Assembly: GCF_014635025.1 (NCBI RefSeq)
Contig: NZ_BMCE01000001.1
Coordinates: forward strand, 310,001-374,000
Direction: 5' to 3'
From: Fictibacillus barbaricus
GTDB taxonomy: Bacteria; Bacillota; Bacilli; Bacillales; Fictibacillaceae
Length of the DNA stretch: 64,000 nt
The position numbers and the translations under genes were made by a program. The notes beneath the pieces are model-generated. The model had not been told where the DNA came from, did no database searches, and saw nothing but the letters and a program-made list of their open reading frames with translations. Position 1 is the stretch's first letter. Every line of letters begins with the position of its first letter. Below, one piece after another: positions 31,207 through 39,902 of this stretch.

Positions 31207-32436
31207 TTGAAAATCTTATATGTTTCACCTAGATTTCCATATCCTCCTAAAAAAGGAGATCAGTTAAGAGCATACAATCAGTTGAAAGGTTTAAAGTCAT
31301 TAGGACATGAAGTGCATCTTATATCCTTTGGAAATACCCATCCCATCCCTCTTGAACTACAACATCTATGCAGCAAGGTTACTCTCGTTCCTTTAAGCAA
31401 ACGTACAGCTTTAAATAATATGTTTTTTGGCTTGTTTAAAGGGTGGCCATTACAAACATCCCTATATTTTTCTAATAAACTGCTTCAAGCTATGAAACAG
31501 GCAACATCAGAAACAAACTATGATGTCGTTCATCATCAGCTAGTACGTCTACATCCATATCAATCATCTATTAAACACGTTCCTAATGTAATAGATTTTG
31601 TTGATTCCATTTCCCTTAATCTCATTCGCTCTGCACACATTAAAAAATCGCTCTTAAATCCCATCATACGGTGGGAAGCAAGAAACGTACGTAATATGGA
31701 ACAGCTGGCAAGTTCCAATTACGACGGAGGTATTTTTATTTCGGACATTGATAAAAACAATGTTTCCTTAAATCGAGATACATTAATCACGATTGCAAAT
31801 GGGGTCGATCTTGAATACTTCTCTTTTCAAAAACAATTAACAAATAATAATAGCTTAATTTTCGTAGGGAATATGAGCTACTCCCCTAATAGAGAAGGTG
31901 TGAAGTATTTTATTAAATATATTTTCCCTCTTATTAAAGAGAAGATTGAAGATTTCACTTTTTATGTAGTGGGAAGAAATCCAACTAAAGATCTCATACG
32001 TCTCTGTGAAAAACATGAAAATATTATATTAACCGGTGAGGTAGATGATGTTCGAAAGTATCTCTGGAATGCTAAGCTGTTCGTTTGTCCGTTGAAAAGT
32101 GGCGCAGGACTGCAAAACAAAGTATTGGAAGCAATGTCATGTGGCATACCAGTCATTACTACCTCAATTGTCAGTGAACCAATTAAAGCGAAAGATGGTC
32201 AAAATATTATCGTAAGAGATCGAGATGAAGAATTTGCTCAAACGATCGTTCAATTGCTTACTGATCAAATCCAGTTAAACAACATTCGGAATCAAGCAAG
32301 AACGTTTGTGGAGAATAACTACAAATGGGAGCACTTAAATGTGCAATTAGTAGACTTTTATAATAAGACAATTAATAAACATGTAAACGGGAGTCATCCA
32401 TCACAAACTGAGATTAAGGTTGAGGTGACATCATGA
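31207..32436 (+). CDS. GT4-family glycosyltransferase, first gene of the EPS operon
   Basis: The start is TTG 31207 (MKILYVSPRFPYPPKKGDQ) after AGGGTAGGTG; a frame to ATG 31150 would begin at the predicted transcription start. The 409-residue protein has a GT-B fold: an N-terminal Rossmann domain with GDQLRAYNQLKGLKSLGHEV and a C-terminal donor domain with IFVGNMSYSPNREG and CPLKSGAGLQNKVLEAMSCGIPV. The latter is the E-x7-E-type nucleotide-sugar site. It resembles sugar transferases of exopolysaccharide clusters. The next gene overlaps by four bases. Confidence 0.85.
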   Translation: MKILYVSPRFPYPPKKGDQLRAYNQLKGLKSLGHEVHLISFGNTHPIPLELQHLCSKVTLVPLSKRTALNNMFFGLFKGWPLQTSLYFSNKLLQAMKQATSETNYDVVHHQLVRLHPYQSSIKHVPNVIDFVDSISLNLIRSAHIKKSLLNPIIRWEARNVRNMEQLASSNYDGGIFISDIDKNNVSLNRDTLITIANGVDLEYFSFQKQLTNNNSLIFVGNMSYSPNREGVKYFIKYIFPLIKEKIEDFTFYVVGRNPTKDLIRLCEKHENIILTGEVDDVRKYLWNAKLFVCPLKSGAGLQNKVLEAMSCGIPVITTSIVSEPIKAKDGQNIIVRDRDEEFAQTIVQLLTDQIQLNNIRNQARTFVENNYKWEHLNVQLVDFYNKTINKHVNGSHPSQTEIKVEVTS

Positions 32437-33812
32437 AATTAGTTCTTTTATCTGGAGGCTCTGGGAAACGGTTATGGCCTCTGTCGAATGATGCACGGTC
32501 CAAGCAATTCCTAAAAGTCCTTAAAGATGAAAACAATATAAATCAATCTATGATTCAGCGTGTATGGAATCAATTAAAGAAAGCCCATCTTGCAGAATCC
32601 ACTGTCATTTCAACTAGCATCACACAAGTGGACATGATCTTGAATCAGTTAGGTTCTACAAACGGAATTATTGTCGAGCCTGAACGACGAGACACTTTTC
32701 CGGCGATCTGTTTAGCAGCATCTTATCTCTATTCAACACGAAGGACTGACCCTAATGAGGTTGTTGTTGTTCTACCTGTTGATCCATATGTGGAGGATGA
32801 ATTTTTTAATAAAATAAAAGAACTTGAAACAGCTCTCCAACAATCCGGAGCTCAAATCGCGTTGATGGGTGTGCAACCAACCTTTCCTTCTGAGAAGTAC
32901 GGCTATGTTATCCCAAAATATGAAGATGATGCTCCGTGGGATAAAGTACTGCAGTTCAAGGAAAAACCTTCCCAGATCCTAGCTGAGGAATTTATTAGTC
33001 AGGGCGGTCTATGGAATTGTGGTGTTTTTGCCTTTAGATTAAGTTATATCCTGTCTTTGTTAAAGAATATGGCATTACCTATTCAGTATGAGAGTTTGCT
33101 GAAAAACTATTCTCTTTTACCAAAAGACAGCATGGATTATGCGGTTATAGAAAAAGAAAAGAACGTTATTGTTTTAAAATATGACGGGTATTGGAAGGAT
33201 CTTGGGACATGGAATACGTTAACTGATGAAATGGGTACGAACGTATTAGGAAAAGGAACCATAAGTGCTGATTCATTAAATACCCACTTAATTAATGAAC
33301 TCGACATTCCTATCACAGTGATAGGGAGTTCAAATCTCATTGTGGCAGCAAGCCCTGATGGAATATTAGTATCAGATAAAGAGAAAAGTCATCGAATCAA
33401 AAGCTTAATGCAATGTGAGCACCAAAGACCCATGTATGAAGAACGGAGATGGGGCTGGTATAAAGTCTTGGAGCATATAAAGATTGACGAAAAGAAAGAA
33501 GTACTCACAAAAAGGTTAGTGATCAACAAGAACAAGAACTTAAGTTATCATACACACTTTCTTCGGCATGAAATATGGACCATCATTAAGGGTGAGGGGG
33601 AATTTGTATTAGATGGAGCAATTAGGAGGGTTAGGGCAGGGGATGTACTTGAGATTCCTCCAAAGGCCAAACACAGTATAAGAGCAGTAACGGATTTAGA
33701 GATCATCGAAATTCAAAGTGGTCCAAAGTTGATGGAAGAAGACAAACTATGTGTGTACACGAACTGGGATGATCTTGAGAACTTATTTCTAAGTACCCCT
33801 AATGTGATTTAA
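32433..33812 (+). CDS. manC: Mannose-1-phosphate guanylyltransferase / mannose-6-phosphate isomerase-type (ManC/AlgA)
   Basis: A 459-residue bifunctional-type protein. The nucleotidyltransferase domain (about 1-285) begins with LVLLSGGSGKRLWPLS, contains ARSKQFLKVL and ends with FKEKP and LWNCGVF motifs. A C-terminal cupin domain (about 345-450) has SYHTHFLRHEIWTIIKGEGEF with the H-x-H and E ligands. It supplies GDP-mannose, so the polymer of this operon probably contains mannose or a derivative such as fucose. It overlaps the preceding gene by four bases (ATGA). Confidence 0.9.
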   Translation: MKLVLLSGGSGKRLWPLSNDARSKQFLKVLKDENNINQSMIQRVWNQLKKAHLAESTVISTSITQVDMILNQLGSTNGIIVEPERRDTFPAICLAASYLYSTRRTDPNEVVVVLPVDPYVEDEFFNKIKELETALQQSGAQIALMGVQPTFPSEKYGYVIPKYEDDAPWDKVLQFKEKPSQILAEEFISQGGLWNCGVFAFRLSYILSLLKNMALPIQYESLLKNYSLLPKDSMDYAVIEKEKNVIVLKYDGYWKDLGTWNTLTDEMGTNVLGKGTISADSLNTHLINELDIPITVIGSSNLIVAASPDGILVSDKEKSHRIKSLMQCEHQRPMYEERRWGWYKVLEHIKIDEKKEVLTKRLVINKNKNLSYHTHFLRHEIWTIIKGEGEFVLDGAIRRVRAGDVLEIPPKAKHSIRAVTDLEIIEIQSGPKLMEEDKLCVYTNWDDLENLFLSTPNVI

Positions 33813-33946
33813 TCCATAGATTAAGTAGCAGATTAACTGCTAATTTCATATCTTATAGTATCTATTAAGCTTGTCTTTTCCTTTGGTAAAGACGTGAGTT
33901 AATAGAGTAGCAAGCAGTAAAGCTTGTTATGAAAGGTATGATTTGA

Positions 33947-34777
33947 ATGACAATCAATGCGGATAACTTTAGTGGGCCGAATGATGCAGCAACCGTTCAA
34001 GCGGCCATCGATTATGCCTTTGCTAATAATAGTTTCAAAACCGTTCTTCTTTCAGATCGAGATTATTATATAACTGGCAAAATTATCATTAAACAAGGTG
34101 TAAAATTATTATTTGGCTATGGGACGCGTTTTGTAGTAAATGGTAACTTTCGAGTATTAGAGCTTCAAAGGAATGCTTCCTTAGATGGCGCATATATTGC
34201 AATTGATGATGTTAACTTTAATTCGCCAGTTATCTACCTGGATGGAAAATATAAATACTACAATACGTGGAATAAAACCGTTATAAAAGATATAAACATC
34301 GTGAACTGGAGTGGCAGCTATAGAGGAACTGGCTTGCACCTCTATTCATATGGAACAGGTCACGAGATCTCTTTTGTTAATTTTGAAAACATTAATTTCG
34401 CCGGTTTAAATACAGCTATTCGATTACAGAGCGTTAAACCATCCACAGGGTACAGCTGGGTGAATGCCAACCGTTTTAATAAAGTATCAGTTGATGATTG
34501 TGTCCAAGGAATCGTTTTTACCTCAAGTGAAAGTATTCCGAATGAATGCAGTGGGAATCTCTTTACAAACCTGCAAATACAGCCATCTGCTAAAACGGTT
34601 AAATTGATAACCATTTCCGGTCAATACAATGAGTTTGATGGAATGGCATGGGATTTAGGGCAAGTTCGTAATAATACGTTAGTAGAATTCACTTCGCAAA
34701 GTTCATATAACAAAATAGATATTCGAAGTATCCCAGCCGCGCGAATCGTAGACAACGGAAGGTTCAATGTGAAGTGA
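33947..34777 (+). CDS. Right-handed beta-helix protein, no signal peptide
   Basis: A 276-residue protein of the pectate-lyase-like superfamily. It opens with a NDAATVQAAIDYAFAN motif (Pectate_lyase_3 style), then repeated strand-turn units such as GVKLLFGYGTRFVVNG and VIYLDGKYKYYNTW. A cluster near the end reads NLFTNLQI and GQYNEFDGMAWD. No export signal is seen. It is a paralog of the next protein. Catalytic acids are not obvious. It may process or bind the exopolysaccharide. Preceded by AAAGG at 12 bases, a weak site. Confidence 0.7.
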   Translation: MTINADNFSGPNDAATVQAAIDYAFANNSFKTVLLSDRDYYITGKIIIKQGVKLLFGYGTRFVVNGNFRVLELQRNASLDGAYIAIDDVNFNSPVIYLDGKYKYYNTWNKTVIKDINIVNWSGSYRGTGLHLYSYGTGHEISFVNFENINFAGLNTAIRLQSVKPSTGYSWVNANRFNKVSVDDCVQGIVFTSSESIPNECSGNLFTNLQIQPSAKTVKLITISGQYNEFDGMAWDLGQVRNNTLVEFTSQSSYNKIDIRSIPAARIVDNGRFNVK

Positions 34778-34787
34778 ATAGTTCAAA

Positions 34788-34815
34788 ACTCCAATGACAT
34801 GGAGTTTTTTATTGG
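34788..34815 (+). terminator. Short hairpin between paralogs, possible attenuator
   Basis: ACTCCA and TGGAGT with loop ATGACA, followed by TTTTTTATT, inside the operon and 14-18 bp before the next start. Confidence 0.65.
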
Positions 34816-34824
34816 GGGTTTTGC

Positions 34825-35754
34825 ATGTCCAAACAGGTAATGGTCTGCCTCTTTATTACGGCTTTACTAACCGCTGCAATGACTTTAGGACTTCAGAAAA
34901 TATATATCAGATCTACGAGCTTGGAGGCGCACGGTAATGATCTGAAAGATGACGCCAAAGTTATTCAACGAGCCATTAATAATAGTTATAAAAATAAAGA
35001 TGGACTTGTGAAGTTAACAGGCAACAAACAATATGTGATCCGGTCAGGCTTAGTGATAAAAGAAGGGGTAACATTAGAGCTGGGACAGAATACTAAGATT
35101 CTTATCGATGGTGACTTTAGAGCAATCCAGCTCGAAAAAAATGCCTCTGTCATCAATGGAATTATTGAAGTAGTCGATCCTAACTTCAAATCAGAAGTGA
35201 TTTTTTTAGATGGAAAACATAAATTCTGGTCATGGGAACGTACTCAGATTAATAATGTGTCTATCATTAACTCAAGCCGTTCTCATCGCGGGTCGGCTAT
35301 CTCACTGCATGCAAACGGAGATGGCAATTTTATAAGCTTCGTAAATGTTATAAACAATAATGTGGCAGGATTTCAAAATGGGATTGAAATTTTTGTCGAT
35401 CATAACGGAAGCGAAGAAGAACCAAGCTGGATTAACGGCAACCGTTTTGTAAATATGACGTTAGATGATTGCGTAAATTATATTGTCATCGACTCGTCCG
35501 TTTCGGTACCGAATGAAAGTTCTGGAAACCTGTTTAATGGACTTCAGATTCAGCTGTCAAAGGTTTCTAAGACGATCATGAAAGTAAGCGGATCTTTCAA
35601 TACGTTTCAAGGAATGGTTTGGGATCAGCACCTGTTGAACAACCAGGATAAAGTTGTCCGATTTACTCAAGAATCTGCAAATAATAGACTTGATATGAAT
35701 GTCGATGTTTTTTCTATTCTGGATGAAGGAATTCAAAATAGTTATGCAGAATAA
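34825..35754 (+). CDS. Right-handed beta-helix protein with N-terminal membrane anchor or signal
   Basis: A 309-residue paralog of the preceding protein, sharing the DDAKVIQRAIN start, LDGKHKFWSWE, NGNRFVNMTLDDCVN, SSGNLFNGLQIQ and GMVWDQ blocks in the same order. It differs by an N-terminal hydrophobic segment (VMVCLFITALLTAAMTLGL, about 5-23), which would place it outside the membrane. The pair therefore looks like a cytoplasmic and an extracytoplasmic version of one polysaccharide-acting fold. Confidence 0.72.
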   Translation: MSKQVMVCLFITALLTAAMTLGLQKIYIRSTSLEAHGNDLKDDAKVIQRAINNSYKNKDGLVKLTGNKQYVIRSGLVIKEGVTLELGQNTKILIDGDFRAIQLEKNASVINGIIEVVDPNFKSEVIFLDGKHKFWSWERTQINNVSIINSSRSHRGSAISLHANGDGNFISFVNVINNNVAGFQNGIEIFVDHNGSEEEPSWINGNRFVNMTLDDCVNYIVIDSSVSVPNESSGNLFNGLQIQLSKVSKTIMKVSGSFNTFQGMVWDQHLLNNQDKVVRFTQESANNRLDMNVDVFSILDEGIQNSYAE

Positions 35755-35766
35755 CCCAAAGTAAAC

Positions 35767-35782
35767 GTTCTTTAAAATGAAC
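35767..35782 (+). promoter_or_regulatory. SinR-type box with inverted half
   Basis: GTTCTTT at 35767-35773 with GAAC at 35779-35782, giving GTTC-N8-GAAC. It lies 73 bp before the Wzz-like gene and may add a second regulated entry into the operon. Confidence 0.4.
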
Positions 35783-35854
35783 AAAAGGGCATGTGTTTTA
35801 TTTTTTTTAGATTTTAGGTTCATTATTTAGAACAGAATCTTAAGGAGGTTAAGG

Positions 35855-36577
35855 ATGGAACAGAGGATAGACTTGAAAAAATTTCTTCGAATTTTGAAAA
35901 ATAGAGCCGTTACGATATTAGTAACTACCTTGTTTGTTACGTCTATTGCTGTAATAGCCTCTATGTATTTTGTAAAAACATCATACGAAGCAACGGAATA
36001 TATCATAGTAGGTAAAGAACAAAACGAGAACAGTTATACAGAAAATCAGGAACTTATACGGATTTTGGCTTCTGCTGTAGATTTAATAAAAAGTCCCATT
36101 GTCCTTAATGCTGTTAGGACTGAACTAGGCGATCAAGAAAGTCTGAAAGAGCTAGAGGAAAAAATATCGGTTCAAAATAATAAGGATTCTCAAATTATTC
36201 ACATCGTTATTAAAGAATCAGATCCTGAACGTTCAAAACGGATCGCATATGTTGTTGGAAATGTATCAGTTCAAAAATTAAATGATCTTTTAAACGTAAA
36301 GAATCTAAAAATAGTTAGCAAATCGGAATCTGATATCTCTGTAAAACAAGTTGGAGACCCATTATTTAACATAGCAATTGGTTTGTTTGCAGGCTTGTTC
36401 CTCGGAATAGGTTTGGGGATGCTGAAAGAGCATCTTGATCATTCCATTCAAGATGCTTCAGAGGTAGAACAACTACTCGGCCTGCCCGTTTTAGGACACG
36501 TACATGTAAAGAGGAAAGAAAAGAATTTGATTCCATACAAATCCATGCAAAGAGGTGAAATAAGTGTTAAGGGCTAA
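35855..36577 (+). CDS. Wzz/YveK-like polysaccharide co-polymerase (BY-kinase modulator)
   Basis: A 240-residue protein with two membrane helices. The first is near 17-40 (VTILVTTLFVTSIAVIASMYF). The second is near 170-195 (IAIGLFAGLFLGIGLGML). The extracellular loop between them carries NQELIRILASAVDLIKSPIVL. This is the CapA/YwqC/TkmA layout, where the cytosolic C-terminus activates a tyrosine kinase. The partner here, encoded next with a 14-bp overlap, lacks a P-loop. Good AAGGAGG site upstream. Confidence 0.83.
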   Translation: MEQRIDLKKFLRILKNRAVTILVTTLFVTSIAVIASMYFVKTSYEATEYIIVGKEQNENSYTENQELIRILASAVDLIKSPIVLNAVRTELGDQESLKELEEKISVQNNKDSQIIHIVIKESDPERSKRIAYVVGNVSVQKLNDLLNVKNLKIVSKSESDISVKQVGDPLFNIAIGLFAGLFLGIGLGMLKEHLDHSIQDASEVEQLLGLPVLGHVHVKRKEKNLIPYKSMQRGEISVKG

Positions 36578-37187
36578 AAAAGATCCAGTTATAAAATACA
36601 ACCGAAGTACAGAGGAAGTCAGGATATTAAGAAGTAACATTGAAAAACAAATGGAAGACAGTCGATCCCAAATCATGATGATTACTTCACCCAAAGGGTC
36701 ATCGCATCATATTTATATCTCGTCTCATCTAGCGATATCCTTTGCAGAACAAGGGAAAAAAGTGCTGTTAGTAGATGCTGATTTAAGAAATCCGACTTTG
36801 CATACGTATTTTAATCTACCCAATACAAAAGGTTTCTCCGACGTAGTCTTACAAGGTGAGAATGTTTTCTTACACGCCCGAAGCGATTATCTAAAGGGGC
36901 TATACATTCTGACAGCTGGGAATCTATATCATACACCAATTGACTTATGGGTTAGCAAAAAGATCCAGCATGCAGTGAATAGCTGGAAAGAAATGTTTGA
37001 TCTCGTCCTGTTTCATGCACCTAGCTATTTAGAAATATCAGATGCCCAAATTTTAGTCGATCAATGTGATGGAGTTCTGCTTGTCGTTCAAAAAGGTAAA
37101 ACAAAAATAGAAGACGCTTCCGCTGCCAAACAGCAGATCAGCCGGTCTAAAAAAACAATACTTGGTGTGATCTATCAAACAGGATAG
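36564..37187 (+). CDS. Degenerate BY-kinase-like protein (no Walker A motif)
   Basis: A 207-residue homolog of bacterial tyrosine kinases, starting at GTG 36564 after AGAGGTGA. The fold regions are conserved: IMMITSPKG, SSHLAISFAEQGKKVLLV and the A'-type DADLRNPTLHTYF. The P-loop GPGEGKST is replaced by PKGSSHHI (about 43-50). Walker B is VLFHAP instead of VLFDTP. The C-terminal Tyr cluster is absent. ATP binding and autophosphorylation should be lost. The intact counterpart at 57442 has all three. It may be a structural regulator of the adjacent Wzz-like protein. Confidence 0.82.
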   Translation: MLRAKKDPVIKYNRSTEEVRILRSNIEKQMEDSRSQIMMITSPKGSSHHIYISSHLAISFAEQGKKVLLVDADLRNPTLHTYFNLPNTKGFSDVVLQGENVFLHARSDYLKGLYILTAGNLYHTPIDLWVSKKIQHAVNSWKEMFDLVLFHAPSYLEISDAQILVDQCDGVLLVVQKGKTKIEDASAAKQQISRSKKTILGVIYQTG

Positions 37188-37201
37188 AAAGGTGTTTTAG
37201 A

Positions 37202-38665
37202 ATGAAAGTAGCGGTACCCAATTCAATTTCTAAGAATATCTTTCATCTTTTTTATAGTACGGCAGCCGCAAGTTTCCTAAATGCACTTGTTCTTATCTAT
37301 TTAGCTTCTTATCTGGAAGCTTTTCATTATGGGATGTTCAGCGTAGCTTTGGCATCCGCTATGGTAATGGGATATTTTACAGATGCTGGTTTAACGGAGA
37401 TCGCGATTAGAGAAGGTTCAAAAAAGGATGCTGATTTAGGTGCTATTCTAGCTTCTTACATAAAAGTGAGAGTGCTGCTCCTTTTTATTACATTAGCCGG
37501 TGGCTCCTGCTATATTTACTTTTTCTATCCTGGGAATACAGAATTAACGAAGATTGCTTATTCCTTAACTATTCCGATGGTAGTTGGGTTAGCCTTACAA
37601 GGAATTGGCACCATGTTCTTTCAATTAATTCGAAAGATGCAATACATGGGTTTTATTAAGATGTTCACATCTTTTTTGCTAATAGGTACTCTCGCAATGA
37701 GTATCTTGTTTTCCCTTTCACCAGTTGTTGTTTGTCTGATGTATGGTCTTTCCTATTGTATGGCTGGTATATTTGCGCTCATTTTGGTAAGTGGTCATAT
37801 TTCCATTCGTTTGGATGTTCCTTTTCTTCCTGGATTTTTAAAGAACTTCACTTCATTTATGTTCAGCGGGATGTTATTCATCATAACACCTCAATTAGGT
37901 CCTATTGTTCTAGAGAAAACACTAACCTTAAAAGAAGTGGGTTTGTTTGCAGTAGCTTATCGCATACCACAGGCATTACAACAGCTGCCAATGATTGTGG
38001 CAGGAGCCTATCGACCCGTGATGTTTAATCACTTCCATAACCAGCAATTGGAGCAGCATCTAAAATTGAACGTGGCACTCATTAAACTGATGGCGATATT
38101 TGGAATGTTGATCACGATCCCTCTTTACTATCTATCGGATGAATTCATTATGTTCATATTCGGTGAGAGCTGGATGCCCTCTTCTCATGCACTCAAGATA
38201 TTGTCTCTTCTATTATTGATTCAAGCCATAGGAATTGGACTAGCTGATGGGCTAACGACGAGGGGGATGCAGAATTATCGAACAGGGGTTCAACTATTCT
38301 CAGTACTAACCGGAATTATCGCCTATATCGTTTTAAGCGATACCTTTGGAATAACGGGAGGAGCTTATGCAGGTCTTTCTGTTGAAATTGCTGCTCTCAT
38401 TGGTTATTGGCTGTTTCTTCCACATAAAAAAGTTATCGCTCTAAAGTCAGTTTTACCCTATTTAGTTTACTTTGCCTTATTCCTGTCATTCTTTACCCTT
38501 ACGTTATCTAAGCATACATACACCGCAGTTATATTCCATTTGCTAAGTATCGTTCTTTTGTTATATCTGGATAAAGAAATGAAGCGGAAATTAATTAGAT
38601 TGTTTGATCTTGCCAGTTCAAAATTCAAGGTAAAGGAGAGAGTGAATGATGCTATCCATAAATAA
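37202..38665 (+). CDS. Wzx-type polysaccharide flippase
   Basis: A 487-residue protein with 12-14 transmembrane segments, of the MOP/polysaccharide synthase (Polysacc_synt) family. It begins near AASFLNALVLIYLASYLEAF, has MFSGMLFIITPQLGPIVLEK in the middle and a basic C-terminus. It moves the lipid-linked repeat unit across the membrane. It sits 14 bp after the degenerate kinase gene and overlaps the next gene by 20 bp, consistent with a single transcript. A second flippase is at the window's right edge. Confidence 0.85.
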   Translation: MKVAVPNSISKNIFHLFYSTAAASFLNALVLIYLASYLEAFHYGMFSVALASAMVMGYFTDAGLTEIAIREGSKKDADLGAILASYIKVRVLLLFITLAGGSCYIYFFYPGNTELTKIAYSLTIPMVVGLALQGIGTMFFQLIRKMQYMGFIKMFTSFLLIGTLAMSILFSLSPVVVCLMYGLSYCMAGIFALILVSGHISIRLDVPFLPGFLKNFTSFMFSGMLFIITPQLGPIVLEKTLTLKEVGLFAVAYRIPQALQQLPMIVAGAYRPVMFNHFHNQQLEQHLKLNVALIKLMAIFGMLITIPLYYLSDEFIMFIFGESWMPSSHALKILSLLLLIQAIGIGLADGLTTRGMQNYRTGVQLFSVLTGIIAYIVLSDTFGITGGAYAGLSVEIAALIGYWLFLPHKKVIALKSVLPYLVYFALFLSFFTLTLSKHTYTAVIFHLLSIVLLLYLDKEMKRKLIRLFDLASSKFKVKERVNDAIHK

Positions 38666-39902
38666 ACATGGAAGCTTTCATGTGAGTTTATTTTTACTTT
38701 TTCTCCTTGTCTTCTTTGGTAAATATAGTTTGGATCTAGGGTTTGCATTAAAACCTTATATGATTTTTTTAGTCCTCTTTTATATCATCCATTTATCGAA
38801 CATCCATTTCTATAAACTTCAATTATTTGAATGCGCCATGCTTATGTTTTATATGATTTATTGCCTATCTGGTGTATTCGCTTTATACAGCACAGTGAGT
38901 ATGCGGATTGTATGTGGAATTGCTTTATATCTGTTCTGCTATTTTTTGATGAAAAGTTTGATCAGCTCTTCAAATACTTTTTCAATAGAACGTGCCCTCT
39001 CATATGCAGGAATTGTGTTTAACTTAGGCAGTTTGCTTTTCTATTTTTTAGGATTAAAAAAGTTAAACTTTGTACTTCAAGGTGATGGTGTCTATTCACT
39101 GGGCGTATTCATGGATCGTGAATATCCTCGACTGATCGGCTTGGTTGCAGATCCTAATTATCTCGTTTTCTATAACACGCTTTTTTTTACTTACTTTTTA
39201 TGTAACCTTAACAACATGCGAAATCGACTCGGATTACTTTTATGTATTGTAACGAGTTTGCTTTCTTTTTCAAGAGGAGGATTAGCCGCATTTGTTGCTA
39301 TCTTCATACTGTATATCCTGATCATGAATCACCCAATGAGACAGCTAAGACTTTTGATCGGCTCGTTTCTTTCCATTGCTGTTATGTTGTATGTTTCCGT
39401 CACCTTTTTGCGCTTCGATATTTATAGTGTTATTCAGTCTCGCATACAAGACTTTTCTCGTGATGGAGGCAGCGGAAGATTTGAATTATGGGAAAGAGCT
39501 TGGGAGTACTTTATGGGTAGTCCGTGGATAGGGATAGGCGCATCGAATTTTCTTCCATACAATCGGTTTCAATTCGGCGATTCTTTGCAGGTGCATAATA
39601 CCTTTTTAGAGATATTATCAGAAACCGGGATAATCGGAGCATTTGGTTTTTTAGCTTTTCTTTTCCTGACGATCTATCAATTGTTTCAGCATAAGGTTTA
39701 TAAAAAAAAGCCGTACCTATTTTTAGCTTTTTTTGGTTTTTTATTGCAGATGGTATCCTTATCCATCATTATTAATGATTTGTTTTTTATGTATTTAGCT
39801 ATTCTTTCGGTATATTTTCATCAAGAAGAAAAAGCGGTGTTGAAAGAACAAGGAGAAGTAAAATTTTCTGGTGATATTTTACGAGGAGGTGCTAGTCTGT
39901 GA
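38646..39902 (+). CDS. Wzy-type O-antigen/exopolysaccharide polymerase
   Basis: A 418-residue protein with about ten membrane helices and a long central periplasmic-type loop. The O-antigen ligase/polymerase signature is seen in SFSRGGLAAFVAIFILYILI and GGSGRFELWERAWEYFMGSPWIGIGASNF. It polymerises flipped repeat units. The start ATGATG has AAAGGAGAG upstream. It overlaps the preceding flippase gene and the following glycosyltransferase gene, confirming one operon. Confidence 0.83.
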   Translation: MMLSINKHGSFHVSLFLLFLLVFFGKYSLDLGFALKPYMIFLVLFYIIHLSNIHFYKLQLFECAMLMFYMIYCLSGVFALYSTVSMRIVCGIALYLFCYFLMKSLISSSNTFSIERALSYAGIVFNLGSLLFYFLGLKKLNFVLQGDGVYSLGVFMDREYPRLIGLVADPNYLVFYNTLFFTYFLCNLNNMRNRLGLLLCIVTSLLSFSRGGLAAFVAIFILYILIMNHPMRQLRLLIGSFLSIAVMLYVSVTFLRFDIYSVIQSRIQDFSRDGGSGRFELWERAWEYFMGSPWIGIGASNFLPYNRFQFGDSLQVHNTFLEILSETGIIGAFGFLAFLFLTIYQLFQHKVYKKKPYLFLAFFGFLLQMVSLSIIINDLFFMYLAILSVYFHQEEKAVLKEQGEVKFSGDILRGGASL

